Shown piece by piece: positions 9,641 to 19,045 of a stretch of DNA of 64,000 nt. Source of the stretch: Nesterenkonia muleiensis (GTDB lineage: Bacteria > Actinomycetota > Actinomycetes > Actinomycetales > Micrococcaceae); the NCBI RefSeq assembly GCF_003600155.1, contig NZ_QWLD01000003.1, positions 248,001-312,000 on the forward strand, written 5' to 3'. Positions within the stretch are counted from its first letter, which is position 1, and every line of letters starts with the position of its first letter. A program made the translations under genes and the position numbers. A model generated the notes under the pieces. The model was not told where the DNA came from and made no database searches. It saw only the letters and a list, made by a program, of their open reading frames with translations.

Positions 9641-9853
9641 TCAGGCACGATGGCCACGGCACCGCGGCCGAGACCCGATTGAGCCGAGCGAAGACCCGAG
9701 CTTGCTCGGTGTCTTCCGAGGCGATTGAGGGTTGCGCACCGCAGGTGCGCAGAGCTGTGCGGGCTCTGCCCGCCAGCGGGACCACCTTCAGGCGCGATGG
9801 CGAGCGCAAACTCGCCGAGAGCTGAGCGGGCTCTGCCCGCCAGCGGGACCAAC
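9641..9853. repeat. Hairpin-rich intergenic repeat cluster between DUF3817 and guaA
   Basis: The gap holds four compact inverted repeats: a bulged GAAGACCCGAG/CTCGGTGTCTTC hairpin (9690-9716), TGCGCACC-gca-GGTGCGCA (9733-9751), and GCGGGC-tct-GCCCGC twice (9759-9773 and 9826-9840). The last two sit inside a 35-bp near-identical direct repeat (9751-9785 and 9818-9852). A 15-bp element, TTCAGGC(A/G)CGATGGC, also occurs twice (9641-9655, 9787-9801). The hairpins probably terminate transcription from DUF3817 or attenuate entry into guaA; no U-tract is obvious. Confidence 0.7.
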
Positions 9854-10381
9854 TCAGTAACGCGAGGCGGCCTCGGGGTTCGCCTCCAGGTCACGGCGGA
9901 CGAAACCGACCACTTTGCGTTCAACGAAGAAGCTGAAGAACGGCACCAGACCGCCGGAGATGATCAGGGCCATGCGCGCTGCACCCCAGCGGATCATGTA
10001 CCAAAGCCGGAACCCGGCCACCAGATAGACGATGTAGGCCACCCCATGGGCCTGGGCGATCATCGTGGAGGTGGAGCGGGCATCCTGCAGAGAGTCCGCA
10101 GGGTAGAAGCCGATGGCGTTGGACTCCCCCTCCACAGTGGTGCCGCCCACGTAGAGCTCGTAGCCGTCCCAGAAAGTCCAGCCGAACAGGGAGCCGCTGA
10201 TGAGGATCTTGGCGACCATGATCAGCAGGAAGGCCCCGGTGATGAAGGCCATCACCCGGTAGAAGCCCAGTGCGCTGCGGATCTGTGCCGAGGTGCCGTA
10301 GAACCGGCGGGACTTCCCACGGGGCCGCGGCGGCGGTGTGCCGATGGCGGCTCCGGTCTCGGTGCTGTTCTGCTCGGTCAT
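9854..10381 (-). CDS. DUF3817 integral membrane protein
   Basis: The 175-residue protein has a short polar N-terminus, then the DUF3817 core: ALGFYRVMAFITGAFLLIMV, a helix around HGVAYIVYLVAGFRLW, and a third pair of helices before the basic C-terminus. It is the small membrane family often beside guaA in Actinobacteria; function unknown. The start is ATG at 10381, overlapping the SURF1 stop by 4 bp (ATGA), which shows translational coupling to SURF1. An open frame extends upstream inside SURF1 but is not used. Confidence 0.85.
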   Translation of the reverse strand: MTEQNSTETGAAIGTPPPRPRGKSRRFYGTSAQIRSALGFYRVMAFITGAFLLIMVAKILISGSLFGWTFWDGYELYVGGTTVEGESNAIGFYPADSLQDARSTSTMIAQAHGVAYIVYLVAGFRLWYMIRWGAARMALIISGGLVPFFSFFVERKVVGFVRRDLEANPEAASRY

Positions 10382-11325
10382 CTTCTCTCCTCCACCACAT
10401 CTTGGTCCGGCGGTGTTCCTGTCCGCTCCGGATCCGTTGCGGTCTGCTTGGCCAACTGCTCTGCTCTCCACTGCTCTGCCCATTCTCGGTCCAGCCGCTC
10501 CTCCTCCAGCTCACGCTCGTGAGCATCCTTCACCAGACGCCACCACAGGTAGAACGCGAAACCTGCGAAGACCACCCACTCCACCGCGTAGAAGAGGTTG
10601 AGCCAGTTGATGTCGTTGCGCTCCGGCTGAGGACCTACCCAGACCGGCTCCAGGCCGAGGTTCTGCTGGCTGACCGGAACCCCTGACTCATGCTCGAGGT
10701 CGAATGCCACCACAAACCCTGAGTAGGAATCCTCCTCCCAGAGATTGATGAGCTCAGCTGCTGAAAGCGTCGGCAGCACGCCGTCGGGAAGGTCGCGGGG
10801 GCCAGGGCCGGGAGCTTCGGTGGGCAGGAGCCTGCCCTGAATGGCCATGTCGCTGAACAGGTCCGGCTGGGGAGTATCAGCGTCGGCCTCATCCTGAAAG
10901 CTGAGCGGGCCGGAAAAGAGCGACCCGCCCTCGTCGAGCCATCCTGGGTCATCGGTCCAGCCCAGCACCACCGGGATCACCTCACCACCAGGAGCATCTT
11001 CGACGCGAAACGCCGCCACCGCCCAGTACCCGTCCTCACCGTCCTGAAGCCGGGAATCCACCAGCAGGTGCGTACCGGGTATGAACTCGCCGGTGACGTC
11101 CACGATGCGGTCGGCTTCCTGGATGCTGATGGAGCGTGCGGGTTCGTAGATCTCGGTGAGCTCCACCGCGGTTTCGGTGTCCTCTGCGTAGCTGTGCTCA
11201 GTGCGGGACTGCTCGAACTGCCATGCTGAGAGCACCACGAAGACGGTGGCCAGTGCCAGTGCGAGGACCAGCATGGCGATCCATTTGGGTTGGCGGGCGG
11301 TGGCCCAGAAGGAGGATGAGGACAC
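10378..11325 (-). CDS. SURF1-family cytochrome oxidase assembly protein
   Basis: SURF1 proteins assist heme-copper oxidase assembly in the membrane. The 315-residue product shows the diagnostic layout: an N-terminal helix (WIAMLVLALALATVFVVLS) followed by AWQFEQ, a large periplasmic domain with VTGEFIPGTHLLVDSR, a second helix near the end (LNLFYAVEWVVFAGFAFYLW) and a charged C-terminal tail of about 60 residues. It is coupled to DUF3817 by a 4-bp overlap. Confidence 0.88.
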   Translation of the reverse strand: MSSSSFWATARQPKWIAMLVLALALATVFVVLSAWQFEQSRTEHSYAEDTETAVELTEIYEPARSISIQEADRIVDVTGEFIPGTHLLVDSRLQDGEDGYWAVAAFRVEDAPGGEVIPVVLGWTDDPGWLDEGGSLFSGPLSFQDEADADTPQPDLFSDMAIQGRLLPTEAPGPGPRDLPDGVLPTLSAAELINLWEEDSYSGFVVAFDLEHESGVPVSQQNLGLEPVWVGPQPERNDINWLNLFYAVEWVVFAGFAFYLWWRLVKDAHERELEEERLDREWAEQWRAEQLAKQTATDPERTGTPPDQDVVEERR

Positions 11326-11428
11326 TGCACCAGAATACGCGGGCCCCGGCGCGAGTTCTACATGGGGTAGAAGATGTTCTGTCCCGCGCCGATTTCGGCT
11401 ATCCCGATCCCGGTGTCAGGATAGTGGC

Positions 11429-12073
11429 ATGATGCGACTGGACCACGTCTCCTTTGCTGTCGGCCCGGATGGAATGGACGCCACCGTAGACCGGATCACG
11501 GAAGCTTTGGGGGTTGACCGCGTCAAAGGCGGCATCCACCCGAGGTTCGGCACCGCCAATGCGATTATCCCTTTGGCCGGTAAGCAGTACCTGGAAGTTG
11601 TTGAGGTTCTGGACCATCCCAGCGCGGATAAGGCCCCTTTCGGGCAGGCGGTGCGCAACCGTTCCCAGATCGGCGGCGGGTGGATGGGCTGGTGCGTCAC
11701 CGTTGATGACCTGGCCCCTTTCGAGGAGCGGCTGGGCCGGCGCAGCGTGCCGGGCAACCGCAAGTTCCCCGACGGCCAGGAGCTGACCTGGCAGCAGATC
11801 GGTATCAAAGGGCTGATCGCTGATCCGCAGGTGCCGTATCTGCTGCGCTGGGACTTGGGAACTGAGCACCTGCACCCCTCCCGCGCCTATGAGCCGCAGG
11901 CGCGGCTGACCAAGCTGTCGATCGCCGGCTCACCACAGCGGGTGGCCGACTGGCTGGGCTCCCCGGAGGCAGACCCGTTCGACGACGTTGACGTCGACTG
12001 GATCGCCCCGTCAGGAACTCCCGGGATTATGAGCGTGACGTTCTCCACGCCTAAGGGCGAGGTCACGATATAG
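11429..12073 (+). CDS. VOC-superfamily glyoxalase-like domain protein
   Basis: This 214-residue protein begins (M)MRLDHVSFAVGPDGM, the opening strand-helix of a vicinal-oxygen-chelate fold, and carries KQYLEVVEVLDHP in the first half, matching the Glyoxalase-like domain (PF13468 type). No specific substrate can be read from the sequence. Two adjacent ATGs (11429, 11432) are possible starts; longer upstream frames are rejected because the fold begins here. Its 3' end overlaps the convergent gene by 11 bp. Confidence 0.8.
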   Translation: MMRLDHVSFAVGPDGMDATVDRITEALGVDRVKGGIHPRFGTANAIIPLAGKQYLEVVEVLDHPSADKAPFGQAVRNRSQIGGGWMGWCVTVDDLAPFEERLGRRSVPGNRKFPDGQELTWQQIGIKGLIADPQVPYLLRWDLGTEHLHPSRAYEPQARLTKLSIAGSPQRVADWLGSPEADPFDDVDVDWIAPSGTPGIMSVTFSTPKGEVTI

Positions 12074-12851
12074 CCGCAGTGATCGCCAGCGCCGCCGTCA
12101 TGGCAACGGCGAAGGCAGGCATCATGAAGATGCGCAGATAGTCGGCCCGGCGCACAGCACGACGACGCCGGGAAATTTTTTGCTGCTCCTCCAGTGGGGC
12201 GGCAAGAACATCATCGGTGTAGCGGTTGCGTGAAGATCGCAGGAACTCCAGCACAGTGGCCGCCGCTAACACCCCCGCACCGATGATCAGGAGCATGGGC
12301 GCTAACAGTTCAACGGCGGGCTCCTGCAGGACGAACGCCGGCAGCAGCAGCGAGGCGAGGACGACCACAAAGATGACGATGCTGGCTGTCCGGTGACGCG
12401 CCACGAACCCCATGACCGCGGCGGCCTTCCAATTCACCGCCACGATGATGAGTCCGATGAAGAGGAAAATCAACAGCATGCCGGCTGAGACGCTTGCTGG
12501 TTCCCCGGCTCCCACCCCGGGAGCGGACCAGATCATCAGCATCATCCCGAGCAGTTGTCCCATAGTAGGAAGCGTGTCACTGACGAAACTACGTGATTCC
12601 TGATCAGGGTTGACCGGGAGGTTCAGGCTTGCCGCGTAGGCCCGGGCGGGCCCGAAAACCTCCTCAGCAGTATCCCCTGACTCCGCACAGTGCGAATTCA
12701 CCTCTGCCAGGGCGGCGCCGATGTCATCACCGGCGGCTCCTTTGAGTCGGAGTTCGAGCACGAACTCCTCGGCCCATGCAGGGTTCACATCGGGAGCAAA
12801 TTCTTGTCCCAGAGCGTACTTCTTGTTTCTCTGCTGTCGAATCCCGTTCAT
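12063..12851 (-). CDS. PadR-linked membrane protein (HAAS/DUF1700-like)
   Basis: The 262-residue protein has a soluble N-terminal helical domain (about residues 1-90, with WAEEFVLELRLKG and ALAEVNSHCAESG) followed by six hydrophobic segments. It is the second gene of a PadR operon, overlapping the regulator by 4 bp (ATGA). This two-gene layout is typical of PadR plus HAAS/DUF1700-type membrane proteins. Role unknown; probably an envelope-stress or membrane-homeostasis module. Confidence 0.7.
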   Translation of the reverse strand: MNGIRQQRNKKYALGQEFAPDVNPAWAEEFVLELRLKGAAGDDIGAALAEVNSHCAESGDTAEEVFGPARAYAASLNLPVNPDQESRSFVSDTLPTMGQLLGMMLMIWSAPGVGAGEPASVSAGMLLIFLFIGLIIVAVNWKAAAVMGFVARHRTASIVIFVVVLASLLLPAFVLQEPAVELLAPMLLIIGAGVLAAATVLEFLRSSRNRYTDDVLAAPLEEQQKISRRRRAVRRADYLRIFMMPAFAVAMTAALAITAAIS

Positions 12852-13201
12852 CGGTCCTCCTCGGGGCCGGTTTCGTCAAGAATCTGATGGGTTGTCAAGG
12901 TGAAGGCTCGCCATCTCTGGGTGAGGTCATCCAGCGCGGCGTGGCCCTGACTGGTGAGGGCGTAGTACTTGCGTCCTGGGCCGCCTTCGCCTGGCCGCCA
13001 CTCGATCTCCACACGGCCGGACTGCTCAAAGCGTTTCAGCAGCGGGTAGAGCGTGCCGCCTTTGACAGGGCCGAGGCCCCCAGCGGCCAATCGCGCCGAT
13101 ATCTCATAGCCGTAGGTGGGACCATCGGCAAGGACCCGCAGCACACAGAGTTCGAGCACACCGCGCATCCACTCTCCGGGCCACTCATGCTCTGAACTCA
13201 T
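12848..13201 (-). CDS. PadR-family transcriptional regulator
   Basis: This 117-residue regulator has the PadR winged helix: RGVLELCVLRVLADGPTYGYEI, LGPVKGGTLYPLLKRFEQSG, EIEWRPGEGGPGRKYYALT, then a short C-terminal dimer helix (PadR-s1 type). It is the first gene of the operon with the membrane protein at 12063. An inverted repeat lies at its start codon, suggesting autoregulation. Confidence 0.92.
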   Translation of the reverse strand: MSSEHEWPGEWMRGVLELCVLRVLADGPTYGYEISARLAAGGLGPVKGGTLYPLLKRFEQSGRVEIEWRPGEGGPGRKYYALTSQGHAALDDLTQRWRAFTLTTHQILDETGPEEDR

Positions 13202-13227
13202 ATCTAGATCATATCCTTAACTAGATA
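13201..13227 (-). promoter_or_regulatory. Putative PadR operator
   Basis: TATCTAG (13201-13207) and CTAGATA (13221-13227) form a perfect 7-bp inverted repeat with a 13-bp spacer, overlapping the padR start codon. It lies in AT-richer DNA than its surroundings. PadR proteins usually bind such palindromes in their own promoters. Confidence 0.6.
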
Positions 13228-13292
13228 GACAAGCACTATAGATGAACATGCCGAGGGTTTGAGAGCAGCTGCATGGATCGGAGCACAACTAA

Positions 13293-13327
13293 GCCGGCCC
13301 CACACCACTTTCTGGTGCGGGGCCGGC
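13293..13327 (-). terminator. Stem-loop terminator downstream of DUF1461 gene
   Basis: The 15-bp arms 13293-13307 and 13313-13327 (GCCGGCCCC core with GGGGCCGGC) pair with a single mismatch around a 5-nt loop. It sits 26 bp after the DUF1461 stop on the minus strand, between that gene and the padR operon. Confidence 0.75.
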
Positions 13328-13352
13328 GTCGTTCGGCGATGGAGTCGGGCGG

Positions 13353-14597
13353 TCAGCTGGCGGCAGCGGCCTGGTTGAGCTCCTCCTCCAGCTTGGCGCG
13401 CCTGCGCTCATGAATCTCTGCCAGGCGCTCGGCGCGTCGGGCACGGCGGCGCTTGGTGGGCCAGGTGATCAGCAGGACGATGAGGCTCATCAGCAGCAGG
13501 AGCACTCCCAGCCAGATGCCAGCGTCGATCCAGAACTGCTCCGGGTAGAGCCTGATGAGCGCGGAGTCCGAGGCGAAGCTCCAGTTGCCCTGGGGGAAGA
13601 ACAGATGGTGGAACTCAGTGAAGAACCGCTCCCAGCCGATGAGGAGCGGAGTCACCACACCGGCGACCATCAGCCCGAGGGTCACCCAGGCACCGGCGAA
13701 CAGACCCCGGGCAAACCCGCCCGGACGCCACCTGCGCAGCAGTAGAGCCAGCAGCAGGCTGATCACCACGAGCCCTGCAGCGATGATCATGGCGTACCAG
13801 ATCAGGATCTTGACATCGGCCATATGGGAGACCTCTGCCTCGGTGAACAGCGGCTCTCCGCCGGGGGCCAGCTGATTCAAGTATCGAGAGTCGGCGGCGT
13901 TGAGCAGGAAGTCAGTGCCGTATGAGCCGTAGAGCAGCCGCTCCCGCAAGTCCCACCCTCCAGGATCCTGCGGGAAGCCCGGGCGCCAATAGGTGAACAT
14001 GAGGAACAGCGGGCTCGCCACTACGCGGATAGCCAGCACAGCGAGGACCAGCGGGGTGAAGATCGCGATCAGCACGGTGAAGAATCGGGAGATGCCTCGT
14101 CTGCTCTTCTCCACCTCCTCCTGCAGCTCGTCCTCATTCGGCGGCGCGGGCACTCGCTGAGCCGGTGGCGCGGTGACCGGCTGTTCGGAGGGGCGCTGCT
14201 GAGGCAGATGCTCTTGGGGCGGGGCCGCTGCCGTAGCAGGAGAGGCTGCCGGGGCGGCAGCACCCACCGGCTGCTGCTCACGCGGCAGCACGGTGGTGGT
14301 CTGATCACCGGTCGAAGGCGGAACGACCTCGGTAGCCTGCTCATCCTCCTCCGGTGAGACCGCTGCTGGAGGCGCCGGAATGCCCGCCGCAGGCGCGGTG
14401 GAGGGCTCAGGTGCCGGTTCCGAGGGCTGTTCCTGTTCGGCGGAGGCGTCGTCGTTGTCTGCACTCGGCTCGGTCTCGAAATGGTCCTCGGGGAAGTCAG
14501 GTTCCTCGGAGACGAAGGCACCGTAGTCCAGCCCGGACTCGTAGTCCTTGTCATCCGCAGGGCTTTCGCGGGGTTCCTCAGGGTTCTGGCTCATCAT
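13353..14597 (-). CDS. TIGR01906/DUF1461 integral membrane protein
   Basis: The 414-residue protein has a long Pro/Glu/Ala-rich disordered N-terminus (about residues 1-155), then five or so transmembrane helices. Between the first two helices is the family signature: LRERLLYGSYGTDFLLNAAD and LFTEAEVSHMADVK. The basic C-terminal tail is rich in Arg/Glu. Function unknown. The ATG at 14597 follows GGAGAGG at good spacing, so it is preferred over the ATG 12 bases upstream. Confidence 0.82.
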   Translation of the reverse strand: MMSQNPEEPRESPADDKDYESGLDYGAFVSEEPDFPEDHFETEPSADNDDASAEQEQPSEPAPEPSTAPAAGIPAPPAAVSPEEDEQATEVVPPSTGDQTTTVLPREQQPVGAAAPAASPATAAAPPQEHLPQQRPSEQPVTAPPAQRVPAPPNEDELQEEVEKSRRGISRFFTVLIAIFTPLVLAVLAIRVVASPLFLMFTYWRPGFPQDPGGWDLRERLLYGSYGTDFLLNAADSRYLNQLAPGGEPLFTEAEVSHMADVKILIWYAMIIAAGLVVISLLLALLLRRWRPGGFARGLFAGAWVTLGLMVAGVVTPLLIGWERFFTEFHHLFFPQGNWSFASDSALIRLYPEQFWIDAGIWLGVLLLLMSLIVLLITWPTKRRRARRAERLAEIHERRRAKLEEELNQAAAAS

Positions 14598-14695
14598 TCG
14601 CCTCTCCACGCATTACTGGCCATCATCAACCAACAGTAGAGCCCGGCGGTGGAACTGCGCCGGAACACGCCCGGCAAGTTGCGGATTACTTCGGC

Positions 14696-15694
14696 TCAGG
14701 CCGTCAGCTCGTGGCTTCCTGAGTCGTATCGTCCCAGGTCACCGGTGACTCCAGCAGCCGCGGCCCGGGAACCCAGAACCAGAGCGTAGACCCAGTATGC
14801 CGCCAGCACCGCCGCGCCGATGCCGATGCGCAGCCAGTCTGGCCAGGGGGCAGGGGTGACGAAGCCTTCCACAATGCCAGAGACCAGAAGCACCAGGCAT
14901 AAGCCCAGCGCCACGGTGATGAGCCTGCGGGCCTCCTCCGCCACCGAGGTCAGACGCTTTCTCTGCCCAGGCGCCACCCATGCCCAGAAGATCCGCAGTC
15001 CGGCCGCCGCGGCGATGAAGATGGCGGTCAGCTCCATCAGCCCGTGCGGGAGGATGTTGAGCCAGAAGTCTGCGGCGGCACCCTGTTCGTGCATGACTCC
15101 ACCGGCGATGCCGATGCTGACCGCGTTGATCCCTAAGATCCACACCGGCCAGATCCCGGTGACCCCGAAGATCACCGACTGAGCTGCGATCCAGGCATTA
15201 TTGGTCCAGACCTGGGAGGCGAAGGCCGAGCTGGGGTGTTCGGAGTAGTAGTTGACGAAGTCCTCGTCCGCGTAGGCCTGGCGGGCGGGCTCAGGCATGA
15301 TCAGGTCGATCTGGGGGTGGTGATAGGTCCACCATCCAGCCACTGCGCCCACCGTGAGGAAGGCGGCCCCGATGATCACCGTCAGCCACCGCAGCCGGTA
15401 GAACGCCACCGGCAGTGACTGAGTGAAGAAGTAGGCAAAGGAGACCAATGCGTTCTCCCCGGTGCCGGTGAGATGGGCACGCGCCCGGCCGATGCTGGCC
15501 GAGAGCTTCGCCGCCACCGGTGAGTCCGGCTCCACCGCCTGAATCATCGACAGGTGTGTGGAAGCCCGCTGATAGAGCAGGAGCATCTCATCAGCCTCGG
15601 CCGCGGTCAGCCGACTGCGGGAGGCAAGCTCGTAGAGCCGGTCCCACTGCGGCTTGTGTACGGCGATGAACGCGTCGATGTCCACGACCTCCAC
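14696..15694 (-). CDS. SpoIIM-type (stage II sporulation protein M-like) membrane protein
   Basis: The 332-residue protein has an N-terminal soluble helical domain (DAFIAVHKPQWDRLYELASR) and about six transmembrane helices, including AAVLAAYWVYALVLGSRA. This is the SpoIIM-like/DUF95 family, which in non-sporulating Actinobacteria typically sits divergent from an RDD protein, as here (gene at 15766). Two GTG starts (15694 or 15685) are possible; GGAGG lies between them. Function outside sporulators is unknown. Confidence 0.8.
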   Translation of the reverse strand: MEVVDIDAFIAVHKPQWDRLYELASRSRLTAAEADEMLLLYQRASTHLSMIQAVEPDSPVAAKLSASIGRARAHLTGTGENALVSFAYFFTQSLPVAFYRLRWLTVIIGAAFLTVGAVAGWWTYHHPQIDLIMPEPARQAYADEDFVNYYSEHPSSAFASQVWTNNAWIAAQSVIFGVTGIWPVWILGINAVSIGIAGGVMHEQGAAADFWLNILPHGLMELTAIFIAAAAGLRIFWAWVAPGQRKRLTSVAEEARRLITVALGLCLVLLVSGIVEGFVTPAPWPDWLRIGIGAAVLAAYWVYALVLGSRAAAAGVTGDLGRYDSGSHELTA

Positions 15695-15765
15695 ACTATA
15701 TGGTGGCAGGTGGGCGAGTCTGAACGCGACTCGGCACGAAACGACCGACGGGAAGTGAGCCGATC

Positions 15766-16578
15766 ATGCGCCATGTGATCACCGGTGAGGCAGTCGCCCT
15801 GGAGCTGCCCTCAGTATCGCTGATCACCCGAGGGGCCTCCCTGCTGCTGGATCTGGTCATCTACTGGACAGCGATGGCCCTAGCGTTTCTTGCCCTGGGG
15901 CTGACTGGCCAGAGCATCGGCTTCAACGACGCCGCCGCCGCGGCCATCGGCCTGTCCACCATGGTCGGGTTCTTGGTCATCGCCCCGATCACCGTGGAGA
16001 CCCTGACCCGGGGGCGCTCTGTGGGGAAACTCGCCTTCGGCATCCGCGTGGTGCGCGATGACGGAGGCGCCGTTCGCTTCCGACACTGTCTGATCCGGGG
16101 GTTGGCCGGTTTCCCGGAGGTCTACCTGACCTTGGGCCTGCTGCCGCTGCTGATCGGCATGTTCACCGAACGTGGTAAGCGTCTCGGGGATGTGATGGCA
16201 GGAACCTATGCCATCAGAGTCCGTCACCCCCTGGTGCGGCCGATGATGCTGCCGGTGCCGGCGACCATGGCGGCCTGGGCGCAGATCGCAGACATCGGCA
16301 GGGTTCCGGAGGACCTGGCGGCACGCGCGGGCCGGCTGCTGCGGACCGTAGAAGCTGGAAAACGTAGGGTGGATATGGACGCCATCACCACAGTCAGCGA
16401 CCGGCTGGCCTCAGAGATCATCAGGTACGTGGCTCCGGCTCCACCTGCCACATCCTCGCTGGAGTTCCTCTCCGCGGTGATGGCAGAGCGGCGCAACCGC
16501 GAGTATCAGCGGCTGCGTGTCCAGCAGGAGCGCACCGAGAGCCTCCACCGGCGTATCCACTCCCTGCCGTACTCCTGA
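15766..16578 (+). CDS. RDD-family membrane protein
   Basis: The 270-residue protein has an N-terminal RDD domain with the R-D pattern in TRGASLLLDLVIYW, GRSVGKLAFGIRVVRDDGG and RGKRLGDVMAGTYAIRV, and three to four helices before residue 150. A soluble, Arg/Glu-rich helical C-terminal half follows. It is divergent from the SpoIIM-like gene, 71 bp apart, a pairing typical of Actinobacteria. Proposed roles are transport or ion balance, but none is proven for this form. Confidence 0.85.
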   Translation: MRHVITGEAVALELPSVSLITRGASLLLDLVIYWTAMALAFLALGLTGQSIGFNDAAAAAIGLSTMVGFLVIAPITVETLTRGRSVGKLAFGIRVVRDDGGAVRFRHCLIRGLAGFPEVYLTLGLLPLLIGMFTERGKRLGDVMAGTYAIRVRHPLVRPMMLPVPATMAAWAQIADIGRVPEDLAARAGRLLRTVEAGKRRVDMDAITTVSDRLASEIIRYVAPAPPATSSLEFLSAVMAERRNREYQRLRVQQERTESLHRRIHSLPYS

Positions 16579-16688
16579 GGCTCGAGCGCAAAGGCGACGG
16601 GGAAGATCCAGCGCCAGAGCCCGAATACGGCTAGCAGGATCACCGCGATCCACAACGTTCCGTACGACACTCCCGACAGCAGACCCAT
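16506..16688 (-). CDS. Possible small single-pass membrane protein
   Basis: A 60-codon frame downstream of ahcY encodes one convincing transmembrane helix (LWIAVILLAVFGLWRWIFPV) with a basic tail. GGAAAG lies just upstream of the ATG. It overlaps the 3' end of the convergent RDD gene by 73 bp, where its C-terminal third may be only a shadow frame. Not recognised; it could be a chance frame. Confidence 0.3.
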   Translation of the reverse strand: MGLLSGVSYGTLWIAVILLAVFGLWRWIFPVAFALEPQEYGREWIRRWRLSVRSCWTRSR

Positions 16689-16765
16689 CCGCTTTCCGAT
16701 GAGAGCATGGCAAGTGCGAACCCACGCGCCATCGTCTCAGTTCTGCATGGACCGCCGGGACCAAC

Positions 16766-18246
<1,481 letters not shown>

Positions 18247-18247
<1 letters not shown>

Positions 18248-18411
18248 CAGTTGTCCTTCAGCAGTCTGGGCACACCGGATTCGATCGGATAGCGGCGAGT
18301 CTCATCATTGATGGCGATAAGTTCCTCACCGTCCTGCCGCAGCGGGCTGCCGGTGACCGGGCACCGCAGAATTCGGAGAACGGCAGGATCGAGCGCGGGC
18401 GTGGCGGGCAT
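18247..18411 (-). CDS. Trm112-like small protein (UPF0434 family)
   Basis: This 54-residue gene begins [20 protein letters not shown] and ends [14 protein letters not shown], the Trm112/YcaR pattern of a short beta-rich zinc-ribbon-like domain. Only one Cys remains of the usual metal ligands. Trm112-type proteins activate SAM-dependent methyltransferases in eukaryotes and archaea; the bacterial role is unclear. The stop overlaps the ahcY start by 1 base, tying it to SAH removal. Confidence 0.8.
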
Positions 18412-18644
18412 GGCCTCCAGCGTACCTCTCCGCAGGCACGACGACGTTTCGCCACGTCATATCCCGACGTGTTGGCTCCGCTGGTGGGCTGAGCCCGTAC
18501 AGTCCCTGACGTCTGGGGTGCCTCGGCCGTGCCACCGCCGCCTTCACACCTGAAGAGTGGCTTCGCAGCAGCGCTGCCAGCAGTAAGACACGGGGTGGGG
18601 CCAATCCCGCATTGTCAGGGCAATGGTCGGTAGGCTCAGGCACT

Positions 18645-19013
18645 GTGGATTCCAAACGCCGCTGCACCAAGCACAGCTGTGAGACTCCGGCTGTGGCGAC
18701 CCTGACCTATTCCTATGCCGACTCCACCGTGGTGGTCGGTCCGATCAGCGTCTACGCCGAGCCGCACACCTATGACCTCTGTTCCCTCCATGCCGATGCT
18801 GTCAGCGTCCCACGCGGCTGGGAGGTCCTCCGCGTGGGCTACGCCAGGGCCGAGGAGAGCGGGGACGACCTCCTGGCGCTGGCCGATGCGGTGCGCGAGC
18901 CCCGCCGGGCCCCGGCGGAGGCCGTCCCTGCCCGCCAGGCCCCACCGCCGCTTTCTGCACCCGAGGGGGATTCAGGAATCGCTCGCCATCACCTCCGCCT
19001 GGTCCGCGACTAG
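18645..19013 (+). CDS. DUF3499 family protein
   Basis: The 122-residue protein from the GTG at 18645 begins DSKRRCTKHSCETPAVATLTY, followed by TVVVGPISVYAEPHTYDLCSLHADAVSVPRGWEVLR. The paired Cys residues suggest a small metal-binding domain, as in the actinobacterial DUF3499 family. The C-terminus is a Pro/Ala-rich tail. Function unknown; it normally sits, as here, in the DUF5719/WhiB/LCP neighbourhood. The 233 bp between it and the Trm112-like gene hold divergent promoters and a CACGTC/GACGTG palindrome, but I recognise no riboswitch. Confidence 0.85.
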   Translation: MDSKRRCTKHSCETPAVATLTYSYADSTVVVGPISVYAEPHTYDLCSLHADAVSVPRGWEVLRVGYARAEESGDDLLALADAVREPRRAPAEAVPARQAPPPLSAPEGDSGIARHHLRLVRD

Positions 19014-19045
19014 AGTCAAGGACTGCTCACCAGGCTGCCACCAGC

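Noticed and set aside
18412-18644. SAH riboswitch upstream of the Trm112-like/ahcY operon
   Set aside because: A CACGTC/GACGTG hairpin is present, but I could not find the conserved SAH-aptamer segments.
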